A DNA stretch of 36,091 nt from Syntrophorhabdus sp. (GCA_012719415.1 JAAYAK010000121.1:1-36091), one strand, 5' to 3'; shown: positions 23,056 to 31,294, counted from the first letter of the stretch. Made by a program: numbers and translations. The notes: generated by a model not told the origin, from the sequence alone.

Positions 23056-23583
23056 TCAGAGCCCCGCCGCCAGAGGCCGGACGATATGCTTCGAACCCGA
23101 GAAGAGTATCGCGTTCCCGCCGCGTATCCTTGCCGATCCGACAGTGCCCCGCTTGTCATTGAAATAGACCGACAGGGCCCCGGAACCGTCGGGTCTGATG
23201 GCAACCATCACGTCCCCGAGATCGAGAGGTTCCTTTTCATGGAGGCAGTAAACGGCCTTTAAACTGTGTTGTGATTGAAGATACTTATACTCGTCCGGAG
23301 ATATCTCGCTCCATTTCCCGTCCACAACGGGCAAATGCTCACTGTCGAACACAAGGGCAATGATCTCGTTTCCGCCGCGGGGAGCAAAGATCTCTATCCT
23401 GTCCGGTATCTCGTATTTCCTGCGCACCTTCTCCAGAAAGGGATCCCCTGGGGGAAGCGCCTTCTTTCCACCCGAAAGCGTCTTCATTCCTCGAAGGAAC
23501 TCCCCCAGGGCGTCCATGGCGGAACCATCCGCCTGTTGCTTCTCCATTGCCGGCGCAGGCAGGGCGCCCACGGTGACGATCAC
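23056..23583 (-). CDS. Small exported protein of unknown function, T4SS cluster
   Basis: At least 175 residues from the first canonical start (GTG at 23583). That start leaves a truncated signal peptide and no ribosome site. The frame stays open upstream, and from the ATA at 23613 it reads IVLRTLIVLLVIVTVGALP, a complete signal peptide, with AGGAGGGGGGAG ending five bases before it. A non-AUG start is therefore possible (see findings). The mature protein is globular with motifs such as RIEIFAPRGGNEIIALVFD and KAVYCLHEKEPLDLGDVMVA. It lies between VirB4 and VirB10 genes and may be a periplasmic component of the channel. No family is recognised. Confidence 0.65.
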   Translation of the reverse strand: MIVTVGALPAPAMEKQQADGSAMDALGEFLRGMKTLSGGKKALPPGDPFLEKVRRKYEIPDRIEIFAPRGGNEIIALVFDSEHLPVVDGKWSEISPDEYKYLQSQHSLKAVYCLHEKEPLDLGDVMVAIRPDGSGALSVYFNDKRGTVGSARIRGGNAILFSGSKHIVRPLAAGL

Positions 23584-23641
23584 GAGCAGTACGATCAGTG
23601 TGCGAAGGACTATGATATCTCCCCCCTCCTCTCATATTTCC

Positions 23642-26383
23642 TTATGAAAAATAGCCGTCTGAATCGATCTTCTTCATTACGGCCCCGATATCGATGGATT
23701 GTCCGATACTCCCGAGAGGAAACATGTCCGAGAGAACCTCGACGGCAACCGCCTGAGCACGCCCTTGCGATACCCCCCTCTCCCTGAGCGTAGATGCCAC
23801 GGTCTCCCTCAGGTAGCGTTCGTCCTTGTGGGTCGTGTAACTCCACCGGGTCCGGGGCGTCTGAACGTTGACAAGAACACCCTTGCCGATATCCTCGTTG
23901 AGTGCCAGGATCTCGGCGTACCTGCCGGGATAGAACTTCAGCGATAGGAGAAGCTCCCTTTCCTGGCTGCAAAGACCAATGATCCTCACCAGGTTGTCAA
24001 CGCCTTCCATTGTCGGATTGTCGGGGGATACGTGGCGTGTGAAATACTTGTTCGACGCGGCGGAGATAAAGTGTTTGCCCTTCTCCGCGACATCGAGGAT
24101 ATCCTGCGTCACAAGGTAGGTCGCAAGCCCCAGCGTCCTTTGCTGCCTTGCGTCCTTGTCGAGCACGTCAAGAATGGGCTCGTTATTCTTCAGGTTATGG
24201 AACTCATCGTAGACAAACAGCTTCGGCCTCCTCTGAGCGGCGAGGATCCAGTCGATAGAGGCGGCAGTGAGAAAAGGCGGCATCTCGTTCGGAAGATAGA
24301 CCGCCTTGCGGTACGCGAAGTCCCGGTAGAGGAGCAACAGGAGCGCAAGGATCTCCTTTCTCTCACTGACAAGGCCCATGTGGATGCAGAATATCTCCCT
24401 GTCAACGGAGAAGTTCGTTACCCCGTTCAGTAGCGCAGCCTGCTCGCCCTGCGCGTACAGATTGAGGATCCGTCTCATCTCTTCGGCGATCTGCCTGTCC
24501 CTGGCGTTTGTATTGATCGCCGGGTCCGATGCGAGGATCCGCATAAGGTCGTTGAGGGTCGGGGTGGCGAGACACTGTGCCGTCTCCGCCCGCTGAAAAT
24601 CCTTTCTCTCGCCCGTATTCAGGAACCGTTCAATATAATGGTTGCGATACTCGATATATGTCTCAAATAGAGGTGCGTCCGAAAAGATCTCTTCCTGGGC
24701 TCCGTTCGTTATTCTCACATTCCGCACAAGCCGGGGCTCCTCTTTGAAAAGACTGTCATACATCCTTTTGACGGCCCGTTCCAGGATGGATCGGGTCTCT
24801 TTGGCAACACCTCTCCCCTCCTCGCCAAGCATCGCCGCGAAAATGGCGTTGAGGGACAGGATCTTCGATCCTGCGGGCTGCTCGAACCCCACCCTCAGGT
24901 CAAACATGTTGACCCTGTTGTCACTGCTCCCAAAGGTTAGGGGGATGAAGCTGCCGCCATAGCTGGAAACAACAGGTTCATACGAAGAGGCCTTCGACAT
25001 ATCAATGACCACGACAACGGGGTCATAGGCCATGGCCCCGGCAATGATCCCGTTGGTGAGAACCGACTTTCCGCTGCCCGTCGGCCCGATGACAAGGCCA
25101 GCCCACCTGTTCTGTCTTGAACTGAAGGGATTGAGTGCCGTAACACCGCCGTAACGGTTTCTGAGAACGATCGCCGGCTCGCCTCGGTCCCCACGGTACA
25201 TCCCGCGCAGCGGCACAAGCTTCAACACGTCATGACCAAAAACGACGTGCGGATCATAGCTCCTGACGGCACACCCCGGAAGGGACGCAATGAAGGCCCC
25301 CTCCTTTCTCATCCATTCGGCGAACACACCTGCCCCATCCACTGCCTTGGCCACGGCCACACGTATGGCCTGGATCTTCTCCTGGAGCTTTTCAATGTCC
25401 TTGTCCCAAGCAAGATAGCTGTTGAAACATTTGACGAGGTTCCAGCCCTGTCTTGCCCGGTCCTGCAAAAGATCGTCGATGGCGGTGATCTTCTCCCTGT
25501 TCTCCACGGCGGCGGCGGTCCTTTTCCCGCTGAAGATGTTCGCCATCAGCCTTTGCCGCGCCAGGTCCCGGGTGATGGTCGACAGGTCCTCGCACAGGAG
25601 GGTCGTGTTCATAACCATCGGGAAATCAACGTTTTGCAGGATCCTGGAACCCGATCCCACCGGAATGACAGTGGGGATGGTATCCATCACCAGGGTTGCG
25701 AAATAGTAGCGTCCGTTGGTCAGGTAATAGTCTTTCGAGTAAAAATCGCTGTTGAACACCCTTTTTCTCAGCGGCAGGAGCATGCCGCATTCCGACATCC
25801 TCATTTCAGGCGGCGGGTCTTCAGGGTTCACCATCCTGGAGATGGCTCGCATCATCTCGGCACCCGAAAGATCTCTCACGGTGTAACCGAGGGGTACCAG
25901 AGTGTCTTTTAGGATCGCCACCGCTTCCCTCATCTGTCTGTCGCGGTTCAGGAAGTCACTGCCCTCGAAACGCTTCTTTTTCTTGCCTTCTATGGAAGCT
26001 TTGGCGGAGAGCGGAACGATCACGGTGCAGTAGAGCGATGTGTCGACAACACCTCTGCCCGACATGAGCTCAGCGATGCTCTCCATTGCCATCGATTCCG
26101 ACAGGGGATCGACATTGAGATGCCTGTACCGGTCAAACAGATCCTTAAGGTCACGGTTGACATGCGTTGTGAACTGGATGAAAACATTCTGTGCTGTGAG
26201 GTTTTTCAAGAACTCGGAACACTTGTTCACTTCCATTTCCATGACCGAAAACTCGACTCCCTCGGCGCCGGCCTGGGTGATCTCGAACCCTCTGGCCTTC
26301 TCGAAGTTTTCCAGGACCAGATGATCGTTACCGACCATGTTGATCGGTATGCGCCGATAGAAAGGAGAAGACCCCTGAAACAT
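23642..26383 (-). CDS. virB4: VirB4/TraC-type T4SS ATPase
   Basis: A 913-residue ATPase, the energy-coupling protein conserved in all conjugative T4SSs. Walker A is GPTGSGKSVLT (about residue 432) and the Walker B region KLFVYDEFHNL (about 720). Between them are a typical VIDMSKASSYEP segment and the C-terminal motif VTQDILDVAEKG, which matches the QxxxD motif of VirB4 proteins. The first 420 residues form the CagE/TrbE-like N-terminal domain. The ATG at 26383 was chosen for AGGAGG eight bases upstream; a 20-codon longer frame overlaps the preceding gene. It sits in the same transcription unit as the three VirB5-like genes. Confidence 0.93.
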   Translation of the reverse strand: MFQGSSPFYRRIPINMVGNDHLVLENFEKARGFEITQAGAEGVEFSVMEMEVNKCSEFLKNLTAQNVFIQFTTHVNRDLKDLFDRYRHLNVDPLSESMAMESIAELMSGRGVVDTSLYCTVIVPLSAKASIEGKKKKRFEGSDFLNRDRQMREAVAILKDTLVPLGYTVRDLSGAEMMRAISRMVNPEDPPPEMRMSECGMLLPLRKRVFNSDFYSKDYYLTNGRYYFATLVMDTIPTVIPVGSGSRILQNVDFPMVMNTTLLCEDLSTITRDLARQRLMANIFSGKRTAAAVENREKITAIDDLLQDRARQGWNLVKCFNSYLAWDKDIEKLQEKIQAIRVAVAKAVDGAGVFAEWMRKEGAFIASLPGCAVRSYDPHVVFGHDVLKLVPLRGMYRGDRGEPAIVLRNRYGGVTALNPFSSRQNRWAGLVIGPTGSGKSVLTNGIIAGAMAYDPVVVVIDMSKASSYEPVVSSYGGSFIPLTFGSSDNRVNMFDLRVGFEQPAGSKILSLNAIFAAMLGEEGRGVAKETRSILERAVKRMYDSLFKEEPRLVRNVRITNGAQEEIFSDAPLFETYIEYRNHYIERFLNTGERKDFQRAETAQCLATPTLNDLMRILASDPAINTNARDRQIAEEMRRILNLYAQGEQAALLNGVTNFSVDREIFCIHMGLVSERKEILALLLLLYRDFAYRKAVYLPNEMPPFLTAASIDWILAAQRRPKLFVYDEFHNLKNNEPILDVLDKDARQQRTLGLATYLVTQDILDVAEKGKHFISAASNKYFTRHVSPDNPTMEGVDNLVRIIGLCSQERELLLSLKFYPGRYAEILALNEDIGKGVLVNVQTPRTRWSYTTHKDERYLRETVASTLRERGVSQGRAQAVAVEVLSDMFPLGSIGQSIDIGAVMKKIDSDGYFS

Positions 26384-26396
26384 TGCCTCCCCCCTC

Positions 26397-27893
26397 CTAA
26401 AACCCTTCGGGCAATCCGCTGTCCTCAGCATACCGGGAAACATCGGGATCTTCCGTGGTCAGCGACTCCGTCATTGCCCGAAGCGCAAGGAGCTTGAGCC
26501 TCTGGTTCTCCATGCTCAGCAGATAATAGTTGAAACGAGCCAGATCCTTCCAGGCCATGTCCTCGTAACCACGGTCTATGGTCGCCGGATCAAACCCCGA
26601 GAGGCCCGACCTGATAGCGGTGGCCATCTCCAGCGATATTCGGGCGACAATATAGTGCCTCACCGCCAGCTTTCTGCGCAGCATTGACGAGTTCCTTCCA
26701 GCGAGGAGGACCGTTATCTTCTTGATGTCTTCCCGGTCAAGAAGCGACACCCTGGCGTTCTCCCGTGCTATGGCTGCAAAGGATCCGGCATCGCCAAGAA
26801 GCCCCTTGACCTCCTGCTCTATCCCGTTATAAAGGCGATCTATGGCACGTTCCTTTTCTTTTTCCAACGACACGGCTTTGTTGACGACCAAAAGAACTGC
26901 GGCGATCCCATCCCTCATTCTTGCCGTCAACGAGGTTCTGATCCCTGCCGCCATATCGACAAGTTCAGCGGTGGATGTCCGCACATATTCCGAAGGAGCG
27001 CCGGTCGCCGCTCTGTCCACGCTTTCGAGGACCCTGGCGATATCCTGAGGGGAAACGGAGGCTTTGCCTTCCAGGCCGCGAAGCTTCTCAAGCCGCGCTG
27101 TGAGATACGTACCGCTGGCACCGCAGAACCCTCTGCTTATCGAATCTGCAAGAGAAACCTCCGCAATGGCGGAAATATTCTTGAGGCCCCCTTTTGCGTG
27201 TATCGCGCACTCGTCGAGTATCTGCCGCGTATTGCCGCTGACCTCGGCGCCTCGCTTTGCCTGTATCCCGTCGGCCACGTCCATTTTCCCGCCAAGCACC
27301 GTCATACGGGAAAGCAATCTTGCAGATACCGGCAGGAACTCCGCGGTCCGGGTTTGAAAGTCCCTGACCTCATCCGCATAGGTAGCCAGGGCTCGCCGGG
27401 AATTGAGAAACTCTCTCCTGTAGTCGCTGAGGACCTCATGAACTCGGCTTTCCTCAAATCCAAGCCGCTTCAATTCCCTGCTCAAGGCCGAGAGTACGGC
27501 CTTGTTCAGGCAGGAGGCAAACATCTCAACGTTCATTCGGGTCTTGAGGAAGGCAAGCTGTGAATCAAGGCCATCGCTGACAATACCGTCGACGAGTTTC
27601 GAAAGATCCGTGGCACCGCGAAGACGTTTTTCGAGCGCTCTGAAACTGCCGGGCAAGAGTGCGAGGTCCAACCTTTCGGAAAGACAGAGTCTGAGCTCCG
27701 TGATAAGGTGATCCTCAACGAGGTTCTTCAGCAAAACCGAGAAATATGGGTAATTCGTCACGGCAATAACAGGTGAGCACTTGACGAAGCAACCACCCTT
27801 GCGTGGAAAAAGGCCGGCGCCCAAAAGAATGCCGCCAGCCACGAGAAAAGACACCAGAAGCAATATCCGTTTCCTGGCCCCGATACGGTTCAT
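26397..27893 (-). CDS. Exported helical protein, VirB5-like paralogue 1 (long)
   Basis: 498 residues with an N-terminal hydrophobic signal or anchor (about 9-27). The rest is almost entirely helical and rich in charged residues. The C-terminal segment SGLSGFDPATIDRGYEDMAW, then KDLARFNYYLLSMENQRLK, is clearly related to the ends of the next two upstream genes. VirB5/TrbJ minor pilins are secreted helical proteins that end in a similar helix with repeated Leu/Ala/Gln, and they usually lie next to virB4, as here. I therefore call it VirB5-like by layout only. The extra 250 residues are unusual for that family. Confidence 0.65.
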   Translation of the reverse strand: MNRIGARKRILLLVSFLVAGGILLGAGLFPRKGGCFVKCSPVIAVTNYPYFSVLLKNLVEDHLITELRLCLSERLDLALLPGSFRALEKRLRGATDLSKLVDGIVSDGLDSQLAFLKTRMNVEMFASCLNKAVLSALSRELKRLGFEESRVHEVLSDYRREFLNSRRALATYADEVRDFQTRTAEFLPVSARLLSRMTVLGGKMDVADGIQAKRGAEVSGNTRQILDECAIHAKGGLKNISAIAEVSLADSISRGFCGASGTYLTARLEKLRGLEGKASVSPQDIARVLESVDRAATGAPSEYVRTSTAELVDMAAGIRTSLTARMRDGIAAVLLVVNKAVSLEKEKERAIDRLYNGIEQEVKGLLGDAGSFAAIARENARVSLLDREDIKKITVLLAGRNSSMLRRKLAVRHYIVARISLEMATAIRSGLSGFDPATIDRGYEDMAWKDLARFNYYLLSMENQRLKLLALRAMTESLTTEDPDVSRYAEDSGLPEGF

Positions 27894-27896
27894 TTT

Positions 27897-28517
27897 CTAC
27901 CGTTCCCCCTCAAGAGCGTCCATCATCTTCAAAAGGGAGAGCAATCTGAGTTCCTGTGCCTGGACCAGTCCTCGAAGATATGCAAGCTTTGCAGCATCTT
28001 TCTGCGCCTGGTGGCGGGAGCAGAAATCGAAGGCCGTGGGCGCAAATTTCTCCAGGGCCTTCTCCATCCGGGAGGCCTTCGCAAAGGCCCTTTCCCCCGC
28101 GGAATATGTTATCAGTCCGGCACCGGACTTCAATGCCCGCAGCTTTGCCGCGACCACATCTGCCACCCCCTGATCCCTGAAGCTGACACGGCGGGCAGCT
28201 TTTTCAATTCTCTTCGCGGTGCTTGCAGATTCTTCAGTGACCCTGAATATCTCCGACATCACGGAGGTCTGCCGCAACACGCCGGCGGCCAACTTCCGCT
28301 TCAGCAGGATGTTGCGGCGCTCATCAAGGTAAGCACAATAGGGGGTTTTGAAAAACGCAGCCCATTGCTGTGCCATTTGAGTGATCGTTGCGTCGGTGGC
28401 AAGAGGACACGGTGGAACTGTTGCGGAGGAATTTCGGGCAAGGCCAAACGTCAGAAGGACCGACGCAATGATCATTACGATGATAAGCCGTGACATCGCG
28501 GGAGGGCTCGACTCCAT
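27897..28517 (-). CDS. Exported helical protein, VirB5-like paralogue 2
   Basis: 206 residues; signal peptide MSRLIIVMIIASVLLTFGLA preceded by seven further codons. The ATG at 28517 is used, but the ATG at 28496 would begin exactly at the signal peptide. The mature protein is helical, with a Cys pair near the N-terminus (PPCPLA and PYCAYL), and ends KDAAKLAYLRGLVQAQELRL, then LSLLKMMDALEGER. This is nearly the same end as paralogue 3 (KDLAKLAYYNAILQSEMLAV). It starts two bases after paralogue 3 stops and is followed three bases later by paralogue 1. Role inferred as a secreted T4SS subunit. Confidence 0.68.
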   Translation of the reverse strand: MESSPPAMSRLIIVMIIASVLLTFGLARNSSATVPPCPLATDATITQMAQQWAAFFKTPYCAYLDERRNILLKRKLAAGVLRQTSVMSEIFRVTEESASTAKRIEKAARRVSFRDQGVADVVAAKLRALKSGAGLITYSAGERAFAKASRMEKALEKFAPTAFDFCSRHQAQKDAAKLAYLRGLVQAQELRLLSLLKMMDALEGER

Positions 28518-28519
28518 CG

Positions 28520-29275
28520 CTAGCGACCCTCCAGCGCCCGGCGCATTTCGCCCTGAGACATTACGGCAAGCATCTCCGATTGGAGTATGGCGTTATAGTA
28601 AGCGAGCTTCGCCAGGTCCTTGACGGCCTGGTCGGACGTGGCGCCATCGATATACGCAGGATCGAAAGAAGATAGTTCCTTCCGGAATCTTTCAGCCACA
28701 TACACCCCCTCGGATGCCTTCTCGTAGGCCGCTACCGACGCCTGGTTGAATACATCGCGGATCTTCACCGCCGCGTATTCGGCCGTGGTGAAATGCTTCA
28801 TTTTGTCGGTGCCGCCGCCCGGAGCACCGGCGAGCAGGATGGATACCTCGCGGATCTTTTTCTGGAACTCCTTGAAATCAGAATTCGCCGACGGGATTGT
28901 GGGTACCGTCTTGCTCTTTGCCGTCTCGGCGAAAAGCTTGCCGTCGCCTCTGGCAAAGGCCCCCGCATTGTTCTTCATATGCTGAGATATCATCTTGTCC
29001 GTGAAGGAGGAGATGTTGTATTTGAGGAAAGAGACGGCTTTGGTATTGATCGTGCCGGGCTCGAGCTTTATCTTCACCTCTTCGTTCCAGACCGCCTTTA
29101 TCTTGTCCGTGATCGCCTGTGTGACCATCTTCTGCACCATGCTCATAAGGGCGGGAAAGTTGATCACCTGCACCGCGGTCCCATAAGCGCTCGTGGCTAG
29201 CAGGAAGAAGATCACGACCCCGCAGATGACCTTCCCCATTGTCGTTCCCGGAATCATTCCTGGTCTGTCTTTCAT
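28520..29275 (-). CDS. Exported helical protein, VirB5-like paralogue 3
   Basis: 251 residues. The ATG at 29275 has GGAGGA five bases upstream; a longer frame reads into the Fic intergenic region. The signal peptide (VICGVVIFFLLATSAYG) follows a short polar start. The mature part is helical and ends with KELSSFDPAYIDGATSDQAV, then KDLAKLAYYNAILQSEML, sharing both the FDPAxID motif with paralogue 1 and the final helix with both paralogues. It is the first gene of the downstream half of the T4SS cluster, so it must be transcribed from a promoter in the 238-base gap before the Fic gene or by readthrough. Confidence 0.68.
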   Translation of the reverse strand: MKDRPGMIPGTTMGKVICGVVIFFLLATSAYGTAVQVINFPALMSMVQKMVTQAITDKIKAVWNEEVKIKLEPGTINTKAVSFLKYNISSFTDKMISQHMKNNAGAFARGDGKLFAETAKSKTVPTIPSANSDFKEFQKKIREVSILLAGAPGGGTDKMKHFTTAEYAAVKIRDVFNQASVAAYEKASEGVYVAERFRKELSSFDPAYIDGATSDQAVKDLAKLAYYNAILQSEMLAVMSQGEMRRALEGR

Positions 29276-29317
29276 ATCTTTCCTCCGAGATATGTAATAG
29301 CCTTCAAAACCGAGAAC

Positions 29318-29335
29318 TCGACCTGGCACGGTCGA
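29318..29335. repeat. Inverted repeat upstream of the VirB5-like genes
   Basis: TCGACC-TGGCAC-GGTCGA, perfect six-base arms, 43 bases upstream of the ATG at 29275. It may be an operator for the downstream T4SS/pilus operon or a simple hairpin; I found no consensus promoter next to it. Confidence 0.35.
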
Positions 29336-29440
29336 CAAAAGGTTTTATTCGCTCTGCCGGTGCACGCTCATTGATGGGCCGGAGTAATTCGAGGTCTCCG
29401 GTAAGTTCTCTTCACGACGGACCCTTGGGGAAGACACTAA

Positions 29441-29473
29441 CCTTATTCTCCGCACCTCATGCGGATAATAAGG
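29441..29473. promoter_or_regulatory. Upstream operator of the fic promoter
   Basis: A 33-base inverted repeat with 14-base arms (one mismatch) and a five-base centre, core TCCGCA-CCTCA-TGCGGA, flanked by CCTTATT and ATAAGG. It ends on the base before the fic -35 box. Confidence 0.7.
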
Positions 29474-29502
29474 TTGACTTTGCGAAGATTAGGGCTTATA
29501 AT
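29474..29502 (+). promoter_or_regulatory. Consensus sigma-70 promoter of fic
   Basis: TTGACT (29474-29479), 17 bases, TATAAT (29497-29502). Transcription should start near 29509, only about five bases before the GTG start of the Fic gene (or 14 before the alternative TTG), giving a leaderless or nearly leaderless mRNA. Confidence 0.82.
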
Positions 29503-29524
29503 CTCCGCATTAGGTGCGGAGATT
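29500..29524. promoter_or_regulatory. Downstream operator overlapping the fic -10 and start codon
   Basis: A perfect inverted repeat, AATCTCCGCA-TTAGG-TGCGGAGATT, with the same core and the same five-base spacing as the upstream operator; the two centres are 55 bases apart. It covers the end of the -10 box, the predicted transcript start and the GTG start codon. Binding here would block both transcription and loading of the first codon. Confidence 0.72.
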
Positions 29525-30638
29525 GACCGCTTACATCCATCAACTGCCCGATTGGCCACACTTCTTCTGGGACGATAGACGCTTGTCGCGCCAACTCGCT
29601 CTCGTTCGCCACAGACAGGGAAGGCTGATCGGCCACATCGAAGCCCTTGGGTTCTCGTTGAGGACCGAGGCGGTCCTCAACACGCTGACGCTGGATATCG
29701 TGAAGTCAAGCGAGATCGAGGGATCGGTACTCGACACGGTCGAGGTGCGGTCTTCCATTGCCCGGCGGCTTGGTGTGGATATCGGCGCCACAACCCCGGC
29801 AAGCAGGGACGTAGAAGGCGTCGTCGAGATGATGCTTGATGCCACTCAGAACTACGACAAACCCTTAACGGAGGAACGTCTCTTCGCCTGGCATGCTTCT
29901 CTCTTTCCCACCGGCCGCAGTGGACTGAGCAGGATAAAGGTCAATGCCTGGCGCGATGACAGCAAAGGTCCGATGCAGGTCGTGTCGGGAGCCGTCGGCC
30001 AGGAGCGTGTTCATTTCGAGGCCCCGGCTGCAAGCAGGGTGGAACAGGAAATGAAGGCCTTTCTCGATTGGTTCAACACTGATGACGACACGGATCCGGT
30101 CTTGCGGGCAGGTGTAGCCCACCTCTGGTTCGTCACCATCCACCCCTTCGATGATGGCAACGGCCGCATCGCGCGTGCCATTGCCGATATGACCCTGGCC
30201 CGCTCAGAGGCAAGCTCACAGCGTTTTTACAGCATGTCGGCCCAGATCCGCAACGAGCGGGACATCTACTACGACACGTTGGAACAGGCCCAGCAGGGAA
30301 CACTGGATATTACATCCTATCTGGACTGGTTCCTCTCCTGCCTCCACCACTCCTTTGACGGCGTGGACGGCACTCTCGGAACCGTTCTGAGGATGGCCAG
30401 GTTTTGGGACACCCACGCCAGCGAGACTTTCAACGTGCGGCAACGTCTGATCCTGAGCAAACTGCTCGAGAGCTTCGAGGGAAAGCTGACATCAACAAAA
30501 TGGGCAAAGCTGTCCAAGTGTTCCCAGGATACAGCACTGCGCGATATCCTCGATCTTGTCGCAAGGGGGATCCTGGTGAAGGACCCGGGCGGCGGCCGCA
30601 GTACGAGCTATTCACTCGCGAATGACACAACGTGGTGA
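29514..30638 (+). CDS. fic: Fic-domain AMPylase-type protein with C-terminal winged helix
   Basis: 374 residues. The Fic catalytic loop is complete: HPFDDGNGRIAR (His210 to Arg221). An N-terminal inhibitory helix carries the (S/T)xxxE(G/N) motif as Ser65-xxx-Glu69-Gly70, making this a class II, self-inhibited Fic enzyme. The N-terminus (TAYIHQLPDWPHFFWD) is the DUF4172-type domain common in bacterial Fic proteins. The C-terminal 90 residues (RQRLILSKLLE to WAKLSKCSQDTALRDI and VKDPGGGRSTSYSL) form a winged-helix DNA-binding domain that could bind the two operators upstream. It is expected to transfer AMP to a protein target, which is unknown. It is the only plus-strand gene in the T4SS region. 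Start: GTG at 29514 or TTG at 29523. Confidence 0.92.
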   Translation: MRRLTAYIHQLPDWPHFFWDDRRLSRQLALVRHRQGRLIGHIEALGFSLRTEAVLNTLTLDIVKSSEIEGSVLDTVEVRSSIARRLGVDIGATTPASRDVEGVVEMMLDATQNYDKPLTEERLFAWHASLFPTGRSGLSRIKVNAWRDDSKGPMQVVSGAVGQERVHFEAPAASRVEQEMKAFLDWFNTDDDTDPVLRAGVAHLWFVTIHPFDDGNGRIARAIADMTLARSEASSQRFYSMSAQIRNERDIYYDTLEQAQQGTLDITSYLDWFLSCLHHSFDGVDGTLGTVLRMARFWDTHASETFNVRQRLILSKLLESFEGKLTSTKWAKLSKCSQDTALRDILDLVARGILVKDPGGGRSTSYSLANDTTW

Positions 30639-30674
30639 CCAGTCTCCGTGAAGTCCCCGTCTTGTTAACACCCG

Positions 30675-31061
30675 TCACCAGAAGGTCTTTATTTTGTATT
30701 TGGCTATATCGGCGTCTCGTGTGACGACAGCCATCTTTTCGAGAATTGACTGGGCTATGATAATGCGATCGAAGGGATCACGGTGGATGGCCGGAAGCCG
30801 GGACACATGGAGCGCATGGCTCATCTCGACAGGAAGCGGCTCGATAGCATTCTTCATCAGCTGGCCCGGAATGAATCGATCAGGTCTGTCCGGCAGACGA
30901 AGCCTTCCCAGATTGACCTTTATGGCTATCTCCCAGGCGGAAGCCACGCTCAGGAAGAGCTCGTTCGTCTGATTCCTCATGACATCGCGCACGCGAGACG
31001 ACAGTTGCGGGCTATCGATTATCCACCAGAGGAACACATGGGTGTCCAGGATAAGCCTCAT
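30675..31061 (-). CDS. vapC: PIN-domain ribonuclease toxin (VapC type)
   Basis: A 128-residue PIN-domain toxin with all four acidic residues: Asp6 (LILDTHVFLWW), Glu44 (SAWEIAIK), Asp98 (RDPFDRIIIAQ) and Asp116 (VVTRDADI). The sequence LDTHxxLWW with SAWEIAIKxxLGRL is typical of the VapC subgroup that pairs with Phd-type antitoxins, as here. The ATG overlaps the antitoxin stop by four bases. It ends 36 bases from the convergent fic gene. It is clearly different from the other PIN toxin in this window, so the two modules were acquired separately. Confidence 0.92.
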   Translation of the reverse strand: MRLILDTHVFLWWIIDSPQLSSRVRDVMRNQTNELFLSVASAWEIAIKVNLGRLRLPDRPDRFIPGQLMKNAIEPLPVEMSHALHVSRLPAIHRDPFDRIIIAQSILEKMAVVTRDADIAKYKIKTFW

Positions 31062-31288
31062 CCCTCGTACTCGCCAAGGATCGATTCGGGCAATGGTTCG
31101 TCGAAGTTCTTTTCGATGATCACTTTCCCTTTAGCCGTTCCCGCCACCCGTTGAGCGGTCTTGTCCCGAATGGGAACGAGGCGGGCTATTGGTGTCCCAG
31201 CCCTCGCTATGGTGATCTCTTCCCCGCTTTCCACCCGGTTGAGCAACTCTGATAATCTCGTTTTGGCTTCGTGTATATTCACTCTCAT
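31058..31288 (-). CDS. Phd/YefM-type antitoxin
   Basis: A 76-residue antitoxin. The N-terminal part MRVNIHEAKTRLSELLNRV, then ESGEEITIARAGTPIARLVP, is the Phd/YefM DNA-binding fold. The C-terminal 35 residues (ending EKNFDEPLPESILGEYEG) are acidic and should fold onto the PIN toxin. The ATG at 31288 is the start of family homology. It has no ribosome-binding site, but a promoter -10 box ends six bases before it, so the mRNA would be leaderless. A longer open frame upstream runs through the promoter and is rejected. Confidence 0.9.
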   Translation of the reverse strand: MRVNIHEAKTRLSELLNRVESGEEITIARAGTPIARLVPIRDKTAQRVAGTAKGKVIIEKNFDEPLPESILGEYEG

Positions 31289-31294
31289 AGACCC

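Noticed and set aside
30633-30680. Inverted repeat TGGTGAC/GTCACCA spanning the convergent fic and vapC stops as a bidirectional terminator
   Set aside because: The loop is 34 bases long and no T run follows on either strand; it may be chance pairing around two stop codons.
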